From: Siphonodentalium dalli
Taxonomy: Eukaryota > Mollusca > Scaphopoda > Gadilida > Siphonodentaliidae
Assembly (NCBI GenBank): GCA_032622095.1
Contig: CP136069.1
Span: forward strand, 121,200,126-121,264,125
Length of the DNA stretch: 64,000 nt
Direction of reading: 5' to 3'
Shown here: piece after piece, positions 10,764 through 20,847 of the stretch
Layout: each line of letters opens with the position of its first letter
How positions within the stretch are numbered: the first letter of the stretch is position 1
Made by a program: the position numbers and the translations under genes
The notes under the pieces: generated by a model
Seen by the model: the letters and a program-made list of their open reading frames with translations, nothing else
Database searches by the model: none
What the model was told of the DNA's origin: nothing

Positions 10764-11024
10764 TTAAAGAAGCAAAATGTTCCACTTTCATATAGTAGAG
10801 CTCGTGAATTGTTTAGGGATGCATTTACACCCTATGTTCAAAATATAAATAAATATGGTTTTCATTCTTTGCATTCTGGGGGCGCTACTACTGCTGCCAA
10901 TTAAGGTATACCAGATATACTTTTCAAAAGGCATGGGCGATGGCGAAGCGAACGTGCCAAAGATGGCTATATCGCCGATGATCTTAATAAACGCCTTGCA
11001 GTTTCTAAATCGCTAGGCCTTTAG

Positions 11025-11167
11025 ACGTCTTGGTCGATTTTTGTGGTCGTTCCGACCCTTGTTCTAAAATTTGAATAAATGTAGTAAATAAATAATTGTG
11101 TTGTTATTTATACGTTGTTTGTGTCGGGGGATTATTGGGTGAATGCATTGAGTGGGCATGGAGAAAT
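11025..11167 (+). repeat. DIRS right terminal region
   Basis: The distal part (GAATGCATT...GCATGGAGAAAT) is the reverse complement of the left terminal repeat with several mismatches. No gene is present. Confidence 0.6.
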
Positions 11168-11200
11168 GTAATTTCCGATGTTTAAAGTCATTGAATTAAG
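11168..11200 (+). repeat. 33-bp direct repeat at right DIRS boundary
   Basis: Second copy of the repeat at 816-848, one mismatch (g to a). The bases just outside, GTAGGATTCCCCTAAATT, are the reverse complement, with one difference, of the start of the DIRS terminal fragment at 19087. Confidence 0.75.
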
Positions 11201-13026
11201 GTAGGATTCCCCTAAATTTGGCAATATGCATTGCCGATGAGGGTGGGCTAGGTTCGGAGGCTCGTTTTTGACGATAACTGCGAGCACAGACTAAAGTGAT
11301 ATATCAAAATGTAGGTCCAGGTTTGGAGTATCGTAAACCAGTGGCACTTTCCGCAAGAATGTATTACAAGTGGCAGAAAACTGTCTTGGAATATAGCCTT
11401 TGGCATTCGTACGCAAACAACGCGAAACCACATTTCACCCCAAAAAATAACTTAGTGACAGATGACCACGTGTCCCGACTACAATTCCATTTGAAAACAT
11501 TTAACGTTTTTCACCTGCAATACCCATACAGCCGAATTCACCAAACCCACAAAACACGTGGAGTCGGAAGCCATTTTATCGATTTATTCGTTATCCGCAG
11601 CCAAAGTGCAAAGGTCAACTGCGGCGAGTGCAGATACCGGTATATATGGAAGACCATAATTGTCACTTTTAAAAGCTATTTGCGCCATATGAATATGCAT
11701 TGCTCAAATAGTGTGCGACAAGTAAGACGTCCTTTCTGAACGTGATTCCGGTAATAACTATATTATATTGCAGTGACTCCGTGCACAAACAACGTCTCCG
11801 CCACCACCACCACCACCGCAACAACAACAACCATACAACAACACAGTACAGTTTTGAATCTCGAATTACGTTCCCGTTTGTTAGAACCCCATTAGATCAT
11901 AATTTACGTAACGGAATGTAAAAAAAATGAGTTTTACTGTGTATCCATTACACAATACTATACGACACAATATATTTGCATAAACATTAATAAAGAGCCG
12001 TACGCTACAAAACAATACAATATAATAATACTAATAAATAAAACTGATTTCTGTTTTGTTTGTCTATCGGGCTTTGTTTAACTTTATGTAGCTTTTTATT
12101 CCGAATACCCAATAATCCGAAGGTATCATAATCAGAAGGTCCGATACGACGAATATCCGGTATATATTCTGCAAGATCCGAACACCTCCTGAGAAAGGTG
12201 ACATTATAATTACACCAAGAGGCGTAATTTCAATGCATATTTGTGGTACAATTATGCTTTAAATATGGCCATTTGTTATTAGCATCTTTTGGATTAGTAT
12301 AGTATCAGACTCAGGACTGTAAATTTGTGCCATTTTGTGGTTATCACAGGCGTCTACTTGTAGTTCAATCTGGTACTCGGTGCGGGGTCCAGAGAGTTTT
12401 CAGATAAATATTTAAGAATATTTCAGCAAACATATCGCTGAAAAACAATTTGTGTAAGAACACCCATTGTCAGTGTTTGGCACAAATGTATTTGCCAAAT
12501 TGCTGTTTGCTGATTTAGCAAATTTCTTAAATCAACCCATTGCGAATAATTGCCATTATTATGAATTTATTATCATTTAAATGTCTTCTAATGCAAGGCG
12601 AGTGTGTCTGTTTTTACATACACAGGGACCTATCAAAGCCAGTTTTCATACTGCTTACCGATGTGGGCACCCACACTGCAGGTGCCAAAAAAAAACAAAA
12701 AAAACAATTCAGGTCCCAATTCATATCATAACAAAACATTTATATACCGGTACCAGTATATTGACATAAAAACATATTTTACAAAAAGTTGGTTGGAATC
12801 ATATTGTAAAGCATTTTTGGCTTTCATCTGTGAAAACTTCAAATAGTTTGAGTTCAGATTTATTACCATTCAGCTACTTCTGTATTTCAATCAAATTCAA
12901 GTGAAATTACACAATGCAGTGCAGGAACAGAGACAATTTGATCAATTCAACATGGTTATTATGTGGAATATCATAATACCAAATTAATAATTAACATAGA
13001 GATTAGTACTAATAGTAATTACTAAC
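11201..13026. other. Mostly unassigned DNA with a CAC/CAA microsatellite
   Basis: A 147-codon open frame (11296-11739, plus) begins with ATG but resembles no family I know and has no clear coding bias. A (CCA)n/(CAA)n run sits at about 11799-11832. The rest is AT-rich with no recognised feature. Confidence 0.4.
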
Positions 13027-13740
13027 TTAAAGGTACTCAATCCGATCAGAGGGTCGTATATTATTATTTTATTGGCTTTGGGGGTAAAAAATAATTGATT
13101 TGAGTCGAGGAACCTACCAATCAACACTCAAGGTGATTATCGATACTTGACGTTTTGTCATTTCTATTCTTTCTGTCCCAGAACATGGCGTCAAAAGGAT
13201 GTTCTAGGTCACAATCGCTATATTATTACCACTGGATTTTAAAGTTATCCATCCTTGTCTGTTTGAATAGTGTTTCTGGTGTACACATCTCGAGCATATT
13301 ACGAAGTTATGGGCAATTATTAGTACTCATCTCGTTGAAAATAAAATATTTCAAAAATCAATATCTAATAACCCTGAGGCCTAAAAAAAATACATTTGTT
13401 TCCGCTAACGAGCTGAACAAAATTAGGGTAGGTAGGTAGGCTTAACTTTTTTTTTTGTTAACTTTATATTTTTCAGTATCTTTAAAAATAACTGTTTAAT
13501 ACTTGTCAATAACCCAAACTATGCACTTCTTAGCCCCAATCAGGTTAACCCAAATGACAGAGGAACTAAAAACTACAATTCGATCTTACATATGCTTCAA
13601 TATTTACATATATACTAGTCTATATACTAATATAGTCTTTGATAATCCTAATATTTCCCATATGGCCTGGCGACAACTGGAGTCAGTCCAGCACCACTGC
13701 ACTGGCACATATTGGAGTGACCGTCTTGTACCGATCTCTA

Positions 13741-14065
13741 AGTGCCACCGCAGACGCTACGATTAAAATCGTAAGTGGGGAAAATCGTAGGTGGAGAAAT
13801 CGTAGCTTGCCCGCAGACGCTACGGTGCTGCGATCTTTGCAGCTACGATTTTCGTGGTATTTACAACATGACCAGTGCGACAGTGGTCATGTGACAGCTA
13901 CGATCGTGTGCGTTGCCAAAGTCACGCCACGATTTTCCTGGTAAAATCAAACAGTGCTTGATTGCTACGATTTGGCTACGATATTGTCGTGGGCATGCGC
14001 ATTGGATGCTTCCTCCTGCGATTTTCCCCACTTACGATTTTAATCGCAGCGTGTGTGGTGGCACT
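13741..14065. mobile_element. 325-bp MITE with ~50-bp inverted ends, TA flanks
   Basis: The left end AGTGCCACCGCAGACGCTAC and the complement of the right end AGTGCCACCACACACGCTGC pair over about 50 bp with a few mismatches. TA flanks each side (13739-13740, 14066-14067). The interior is packed with TACGATTTT and its complement. No ORF. TA flanks suit Tc1/mariner-type or other TA-targeting transposases. Confidence 0.75.
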
Positions 14066-14364
14066 TAATGATGGCTTCACAACCCCACCTTCTCCTCCGC
14101 ATTCAGTGAAGGATCTAGGTATTTTTTTGGGACACCTGTTTTTGGGCAATGAAATGCCAAAGGCATAACCTGAAAGCCTGAGCGGAGGAAGGTTTGAGAG
14201 AGGTGACCCCCTGCTGATGGTGGGGGTTCTTCTCCCCCTGGAATTTTTTTGAAAATCCATTGCATTTAAAGCTAATCTAGGGCACTTTGAGTCAGAATTT
14301 TGAATTTTACTGAGTGAGAGGTCAATTTGATCAAGTTTCTCAAGCATAACTTTGGAAATTTTTA

Positions 14365-14503
14365 GGATAGGATAGGATAATTTTATTTACAATACACACA
14401 CATGGAAAGTACAATTACATGTACAAATAAATATAATATTAATAGACTATACATGTATATGCTAGGGGTGATATAGTCATGGCTGACTGTCTTCCTATCA
14501 CCC
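14365..14503 (-). mobile_element. 5'-truncated LINE 3' end with 14-bp target duplication
   Basis: On the minus strand the insert ends ATTGTAAATAAAATTATCCTATCCT, that is, a 3' end with a short pentanucleotide-type tail rather than poly-A. TTTGGAAATTTTTA at 14351-14364 is duplicated at 14504-14517. Copy B' (16360-16645) has the empty site. This is target-primed reverse transcription of a non-LTR element; the exact family is unknown. Confidence 0.75.
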
Positions 14504-14559
14504 TTTGGAAATTTTTATATATGTATGGATTGGAAATGCTTATAAGTTATTATCAAATA

Positions 14560-14933
14560 CCCTGCTTGACAAAACAAGTGTCCACCTAACCGCGGTGCAG
14601 TTAGCGTTGCCACCGTGGCTGAAATGCAACTACACCGCGGCTCCACCGGCTAACTACAGTTGGGCCGCGGTGTACTTGCCGTTCGGCCATGGTGTAATTG
14701 CCGCGGTGTACGTTCATTAAACTGAAAAAAGACGATACAAACCAGAAATCTAACCACGGTGTACATGCCGTTCGGCTGCGGTGTAGTTGCCTTTCGGCCG
14801 CAGTGTACTTTCTGTTGGGCCACGGTGTACTTGCCGTTCGGCCGCGGTGCTCAACTGCAGTTACAAACTCTGACACCGCGGCCGAACGGCAAATACACCG
14901 CGGTGCCAATGGACACTTGTTTTGTCCAGCGGG
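14560..14933. mobile_element. 374-bp MITE built of CCGCGGTG repeats, TA target duplication
   Basis: Left end CCCTGCTTGACAAAACAAGT; complement of right end CCCGCTGGACAAAACAAGT. TA at 14558-14559 and 14934-14935. The interior holds about ten copies, in both orientations, of CCGCGGTG, many followed by TACTTGCCGTTCGG. GC content is far above the surroundings. No ORF of interest. Confidence 0.8.
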
Positions 14934-15027
14934 TATCTTTTGGTTCCATGGATTATGCTTATCCTGCTTGAAATGAGACTTACCATTATGTATGTATATG
15001 ATTTATTTTCAGACTGAGAAGTCCATA

Positions 15028-15381
15028 CAGTCCTTCCCAGGAGACGGGAGTGATTGCTCTCGCACCCGTATGCACTCGTAATTTTCAATTCACGGGTGCT
15101 AAAATTCGCACCCGTCCTTCTTCACAAAATACTAATGGAGACTGTAATTGTTGGTTCAATATTGAACTATTTTAAGGTTTATTTAGATGCTTTACCATCT
15201 CAGTGCAACTATGGCATATTAAAGTGTAACTAGACATGTCTATTCCACAATGACTTTCTGTTTGAGCAAAAACCCAACTTACATGTACATTTATAGTATG
15301 GGTGTCATATTACACCCGTCTTCTGCATTTATACGGGAGCAAATAAATGCTCTCGCTGTGTTTTCCTCATGGGAAGGACTG
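15028..15381. mobile_element. 354-bp MITE with CAGTCCTTCCCA ends, TCCATA duplication
   Basis: Ends CAGTCCTTCCCAGGAG and, complemented, CAGTCCTTCCCATGAG. TCCATA at 15022-15027 is repeated at 15382-15387. Internal GCACCCGT/ACGGGTG words pair with each other. Superfamily not assigned. Confidence 0.7.
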
Positions 15382-16359
15382 TCCATATTAAGCATGTTTA
15401 CAACATGAATATAAGAATACAATATATCAGTGTTAATCAATAGGTTATATATAACAGATAATTCAATGACTTGAATAGTTTTTGCATCCCCAGCCGACTC
15501 AGTGCAAATGCAATGATCTAGCCAGGAAACTGTTCCGCGTGCTGCACTGTTATAAGTAATTCATACAATAGGCTATTTTATAAAATTCAAGTGAGACACA
15601 TACATAATATACATGTAGTACAGAAACATGTCTATTTAGTTACTATTTACTATTATAGTACTACTACCGGTATGTTAATTTTTCATTTGGTATTATGAGA
15701 TCCCACCTGATAACCAGGTTGATTCGATCAAATTGTTAATGTCCTGTACTGTATTTGATTGAAATACTGAAGTCTGAAGGCTGAATCATAACAAACCTGA
15801 ACTGAAACTACCGGTATTTGAAGTTTTCAGAGATGAAAGCTAGATAAAGCCAAACATACTTTACAGTATGATTCGAACTGTTAAACTTAAATCTTCTTGT
15901 AAACTTAAATTTCTTATGTCAATATATATAAATGTTTTGCATCTTGTTATGATATAAATTGGGACCTAAATTGAAAGAAAAAAAAATTTAAATAAAAAAA
16001 TTTGTTATTTTTTTTTGTTTTGGGTCCAATTTTTTTGTTTTTGCAATGGCAAATAAAAGTTTAGGGTCGGGGGTTTAAAATAGGGTCGGTCGGGTTAGCG
16101 GAAACAAACGTCTTTTATTTTAGGCCTGAGCTTTGTTTGATGGGTTCCTTGACTTGGATCAAATACGTTTTACATGTACCCCCAAACCCAAAGAAATGGT
16201 AATATAGGACCCTCTGATCGGATTGAGTACCTTTAAATTAATATACATTGCTTCTGCATTACTACATGTAGTATATTATATGTACATGTAAGTGCTCGCA
16301 CTTGAATATATAAAATAGCCTAATATATGAATTAGAGTGATATTAAACGGTACTGGTAA

Positions 16360-16645
16360 ATCTAATTTCAAGCAGGATAATCATATTCCATTGAACCAAA
16401 GGATATCTGACAATAACTTATAATCATTTACAATCCCATACATAATTAAAAATTTCCAAAGTTACACTTGACAAATTAAACCCTCAATACAACGGATTTA
16501 ACAAAAAAGTTCAGGGGGACAACCGCCAGACCCGACCATCAGCAGGGGGACACCCCCTCCCGAACCTCCCCGCTCAGGCCTTTTGGATATGCTTTTGGCA
16601 GATCATTCCCCGATAACAGTGTCCCCAAAAATCCCTGGATAATTT
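16360..16645 (-). repeat. Dispersed repeat B', uninterrupted copy
   Basis: Reverse-complement counterpart of repeat B at 14112-14992; it retains the empty sites for the two insertions found there. Confidence 0.7.
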
Positions 16646-17389
16646 ACTGATACATTTACCGTACATGTATATGTAATGTATAGGCGAGTGGTTGCGCATG
16701 GTCCTTCAGCCGCCAAACACGTTTTTTATCAAAATAATATTGTATTTGACCAATAAAACATTATAAATTAGTACATGTAAATAAACAATATAACATATAG
16801 CAGTCTGGAGTAAACTACATACCCACATATAAAAAATAGTGGCAGTATGAATCTGAGTGTATGTTTACATAGACTGAACATATAGCATCAGATAGTTGCG
16901 TAGTTCGGTTTCGAGATCAGATATCGGATGCTTCAGGTCGAGTCATTTTATGTACACAATATGTCTTAAGTATATAATAGTGTTAAAATGCATTCGGTCA
17001 ATTCATCACAACTGGAACATAGAATGGAATGATCTACAATGGGGTCTCGAGCAGTTTACCCCTTCGCATATTGAACAACGATGCCATTAAAATGGCACTT
17101 CCAGCCCGAGGACAGTAGCGAACCGTCATATTGTAGTCACCCGACTAAGTCCAGTTGATGAATTGACTGTAGAAACATTTTAAAATTATCATCCATACCA
17201 AGTTTCGCATGGATCATGGATGTACTATAAAATATATCGGATCAAACCCATATTCGAACTTGATCTGCATTTTGGTGTGATTAATTTACATACCAAATAT
17301 GGTGTTAATCAGATGAAAAATGTTCGAGTCATAGCTGCATGTGTGAACCCTTTAAGTAAAAACAAGAGCAAAAATGGTTAATATAAAAA
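16646..17389. other. Unassigned AT-rich DNA
   Basis: No recognisable gene or repeat, apart from sequence after 17160 that leads into the tandem array (CCAAGTTTCGCATGGATCATG). Confidence 0.4.
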
Positions 17390-17862
17390 AACATGTACGG
17401 TATGTACAGATGAAGAACGTGATAAGAAAAACCTTGGTAAGAAATATGAGGCAGATCAGAAGAAATATGTTTGACTTACGGTACTAGTATGGCATCCAAT
17501 AGCATGTGTGTACGTGAAGGGTTAATTATTTTCTAAACAGATCAATGAATCTATGTAGTAGCAAAAAATACACAGGTGAGGGGATCACTGGGGGTGTGTC
17601 ATCACACATGAATTAAATAGGAACACAATCGGACAAAAAGTAAATAGGTTTATATCATGGTATCAGATAGCACATGCCAATTGGGCATTTATGAATGCAA
17701 TCTGTAAAGTGTTAATAATTTCTAAACAGATCGATACAAAAACTATACAGGTGAGGGGTGTGTCATCATAAACATGTACATAAAATTTGAACAAGATCCG
17801 ATAAATTATACTTGAGTTATCGTGTGGATAGCAAGTGTCTACGGATGGACAGACAGACGAAC
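17390..17862 (+). repeat. Diverged ~160-190-bp tandem repeat
   Basis: Blocks such as TTTCTAAACAGATCRAT and ACAGGTGAGGGGTGTGTCATCA recur (near 17530 and 17717; 17572 and 17748). A GGACAGACAGACGA end follows at about 17846. The organisation resembles the tandem core plus GACA-type tail of small non-autonomous elements, but the ends are not resolved. Confidence 0.55.
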
Positions 17863-17912
17863 GATACATGTAGCTGGTTGATCCAGACATTGGCATTACA
17901 GTGTATGTGTTC

Positions 17913-18040
17913 CCACAGGTATTGGAATTTGTGTCAAAAATGGGTTTTTATGACAATTTGCTCCTCTGAATTCTATCCTCATTCAGAGGAGTAAATTGTC
18001 ATAAAAACCCAATATTTGACACAAATTACAATACCTGTGG
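17913..18040. mobile_element. 128-bp foldback element
   Basis: Two arms of about 58 bp pair almost perfectly around a 9-12 base loop; the outer ends are CCACAGGTATT and its complement. TGTTC precedes the left end and follows the right end, a likely 5-bp target duplication. It is a MITE-like foldback with no ORF. Confidence 0.8.
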
Positions 18041-19086
18041 TGTTCCATACATGCCTGTACACATAAACACATGCAACATACACTACTTTCTAAACGAAAT
18101 ATTTGGATCAGAAACTTGCCAATAAAAAAGATCGATAAAATTTGACATTGATTTACCAGCTTTTATACTCAATCGATCTGCAGGGTCAAATGCTTCATTT
18201 TCAGGGCGGAAACAATAGGGTTTCAATTAGTCATTTGAAATGTACATAGACCAATTAGCAATCAAGTTGGTCACTCATCAGACAGATGTGAATGGATCAC
18301 GTGGTCAAAATGTCAGCCGATTGGAATTCCGAACTGTCAAAATTTTGTGTTGGTTCTGGCGATGACTAGAACATTGACAAAACGCTCCCAAACTAAAATA
18401 TGGCAACAAATCAGTATACATATTATTAGATAACAGTTTAAGAATACACTGAACTCACCTGAATGCGAATATAGATCAGTCCGCACGTGAAACCGCTGTC
18501 TGTGAACTGTAATTTTAAGTGTAAACACGTCGTGTTGATTTATGTCAAAGCGCTAATAACTAAACAATTATTGCGATCCCGAGACACAATCCTCCCCTCA
18601 CATATCCATGAATGAACGAGAAAATATCTCACACTTAAAGTGACATACACAATTAATAATTAGAACTGAAGGAATTCGGAAAATTTACAATGATTCGTTC
18701 CCGCCCGACTGCAAATTTCTATGAATGTTATTCATTGTCACACGTGACCATGATTCAATCAAAATGGCGTCCCCATCGTAACGATTTCTTCCAACTTGCA
18801 AATCTTATTTCTATAATAATAGCACCTAGTAAATTGACCATACTATCGTATAATTGATCTACGGTGTCGGGGTGACAATACCGCTGGATAATTTGGCCAA
18901 AATAATGAAAATTAAAGGATTTGTGATTTTGTCATAAAAAAAATTCAAATACCATTTTCACCACCAAAAACACCGTTGAAATTTTTGTCAGTCTCGGCTA
19001 TGACTTCAGATTACCGATTTATACAATATCTGAGCTTGGGAACTCTCCAGGTCCCCTATTTCAATATGTGGTCATTTTTTTTCTCA
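18041..19086. other. Unassigned DNA
   Basis: No gene or repeat recognised. CACGTGACCATGATTCAATC and AAAATGGCGTCC near 18740-18775 look promoter-like but are unsupported. Confidence 0.4.
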
Positions 19087-19315
19087 TGGCATAATTTAGG
19101 GGAATCATACCTTAAGCGGGTGTTATTTTCTCCATGCGATTGGATTAATGCATTCGCACAATAAGGTTAGTAACTCGTGTAATTTGGAGATCAAGGGTGG
19201 TAATTCTAATATAGTAAAGATCAAGGGAGATAACCCGATGTGGTGTATATATACGGGAGAAAATGACGTGGCATTTCCTCTTTGGGTCAGACCACGTTCG
19301 CGGGAGGTAGCCATT
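19087..19315 (+). mobile_element. DIRS terminal fragment (second copy)
   Basis: Starts AATTTAGGGGAATCATACCT and then matches 849-1050 with few differences as far as GGGAGGTAGCCATTTT. The TATA-like box is kept. Homology stops there, so this is a truncated left end. Its first 20 bases match, inverted, the sequence just outside 11200, showing that the element's true outer end includes this block. Confidence 0.85.
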
Positions 19316-20847
19316 TTGACAATTTAAAGTGCAGGTAGTTTAAGATTTATGACCATGTTTCACATTACATGTTCAATGCTCTGTATGCTATATTTTTTAT
19401 TTTATAGATGTTCGTTGACTATGATAGAGGTTTCTTCCTGGAAAATTTCGCCTCGTCGGCATTCGTCATTCTTTTTGGACGAGATGGTGTGATTCGGTAA
19501 AATGTTCGAGATGTTGAGGATGATTTCTACATAGTGATGTTTGAGATAAGTTAAGTTACTTACCGTGTTAAGGATTTCGGATCCATTGTTATGGCATGTC
19601 TGATGTCGTCTGCCTGTATATAGCATGTTTGGTGGGTGTATTTAAAGTGCTACGCGGATAGAATCTGATTTCGCGTAGTTGTGGCTAATGTTTGCCGTTG
19701 AAGCGAAGTTTCTTCAAATGCCAAATGGCTGTGTTGTCGCTTTTGTATAAGAATGAAACACAGACTGTTGCGTAGAGCGTGTTCCGTGTCCAGTAGAAGA
19801 TTTTCCGTATAGATGTTCCGGGTTAGAAGAAGTGTACAAATCTTAAGGAATTAGTCGTTTTAATTTGTACATGGATAAACATATGTAACAGCAGCAACAA
19901 TATATATATATATACACATAACATCTGTCTAGCATATAATGACCCCGCGCCGGACCGCATAGCTAGCATGCAGCCCGACGGGTAATCTTGTCCGACAGCA
20001 ATCTTCCAAATTCTGAATCTCTCTAGTGTTTTTTATACTCCCTACCCAAAATTTCCGTAGCTTTTTATATTTTATTCCATGCAGTTCGCGATTGGTTATA
20101 ACTGGTGTGATTTCGTTACCAAGCCGTTACCCGTTGTTACAACATAGGTGATTGCGTAATTACACATATGTAGAGAAAGCCGCTAACAATATATTCCCAT
20201 GAATTATTTGTTTCGATAATCTGGATCTTTTTACACAATATATTCTTAATTCGAGCGACTATTCATAAATGGGCTTTTTGCGATAATAACTATGACGCAA
20301 CGAGACTCCATTGTATAATGTTTTAACAGGTTTTTAGAAATTTGCCGAATGCTACCCATTTACGACATATGTTGTAATTAGCGCTGATTATGTCAAAGTC
20401 GACGTACGTGGTATTGTTATCGGCGCGTGAAATTATCGTACGAGAAATACTCAGTTTATGGAATCGTTATAAATTTGAGCAAGAGGGAATTTATTCACCC
20501 TGACACGGAAAAAGGCTGCACACGCGTAATGTGTTGGCCTTTCACTAACTACTGTATAAATATGGCTGTAAATAAAAAACGATACTAGTAATAGCTGATA
20601 AGCCAACCCATCACTATTCAGTTATGAGTAATACTAATTTACCATTCTAAGACATGAATCGGCATGCCCTGTTAAGCCATAAAAAGAACAAAGCTACATG
20701 TTCACAGTTAAAACTCAAATTTATGTACATGTAAAAGTAAAATATCTTAATGGCATACTTTTTGGTAACATGTAAGGCGTGAAATTGTCCAGTCACTGGT
20801 AAACACAGTTTTTGTTTTAACAGGTGAATCCGTACACCATGACAATA
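19316..20847. other. Unassigned DNA
   Basis: No domain recognised on either strand. A 74-codon minus-strand frame (19402-19626) is not convincing. A (TA)n run lies near 19900. Confidence 0.4.

Larger units (their letters stand above)
8410..11024 (+). pseudogene. DIRS tyrosine recombinase, split by a 1.6-kb insertion
   Basis: Recombinase that would integrate the DIRS circle. The N-terminal part reads LPEGLQANV, SRADGTCKKYIGCF and, after a frameshift near 8555, KWAVANGVPEFFPAAAMPFG. The catalytic domain has the first arginine in LSFSGFLRVSELL (codon 8916-8918). At 9165-10763 a Harbinger-like element interrupts it; removal of it and one TTA joins HEYHL to KKQNVPLSYSRARELF in frame. The distal part has HSLHSGGATTAAN, where the HxxR arginine is His (10872-10874), an in-frame TAA at 10902-10904, the second His in RHGRW (10932) and the likely Tyr nucleophile in DGYI (10968-10970). 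It ends at 11024 with VSKSLGL. Confidence 0.9.
849..11167 (+). mobile_element. DIRS-type tyrosine-recombinase retrotransposon, nested and degenerate
   Basis: Order along the + strand: terminal repeat, gag-like gene with a CCHC knuckle, reverse transcriptase with RNase H, then a tyrosine recombinase. That combination defines DIRS elements, which integrate with a tyrosine recombinase instead of an integrase. After removing two insertions (2306-6966 and 9165-10763) about 4.1 kb of DIRS sequence remains. Inverted terminal homology is visible: TTTCTCCATGC near the left end and its complement near 11160. No methyltransferase domain was recognised. Every ORF carries frameshifts, stops or deletions, so the copy is not autonomous. 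Confidence 0.9.
14112..14992 (+). repeat. Dispersed repeat B, interrupted twice
   Basis: Homologous in opposite orientation to 16360-16645 (shared words include CCCCCTGCTGATGGT, AACTTTGGAAATTTTTA, TTATCCTGCTTGAAAT). It is interrupted by the LINE 3' end at 14365-14503 and the MITE at 14560-14933, both absent from the other copy. Confidence 0.7.
13027..16236. mobile_element. TTAA-flanked element with 29-bp perfect inverted ends
   Basis: 13027-13055 and 16208-16236 are exact reverse complements: TTAA then AGGTACTCAATCCGATCAGA and five more bases. Homology of the two arms continues with divergence for about 200 bp (for example TTTGTTTCCGCTAAC at 13396 and its complement near 16100). TTAA at both outer edges fits a TTAA-targeting (piggyBac-type) duplication, but no transposase is seen. 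The left arm is broken by about 245 bp of unknown sequence (13133-13376). The interior holds several short elements listed separately. Confidence 0.6.

Noticed and set aside
11296-11739. 147-codon ORF as a host gene
   Set aside because: No domain, no coding bias that I can see and no splice context; kept only as unassigned sequence.
13027-16236. Firm piggyBac assignment
   Set aside because: TTAA flanks fit, but the tips start AGG rather than the usual CCC and no transposase is present, so the class is left open.
17913-18040. pre-miRNA gene
   Set aside because: The hairpin arms are too long and too perfect, and short flanking direct repeats point to a foldback MITE.
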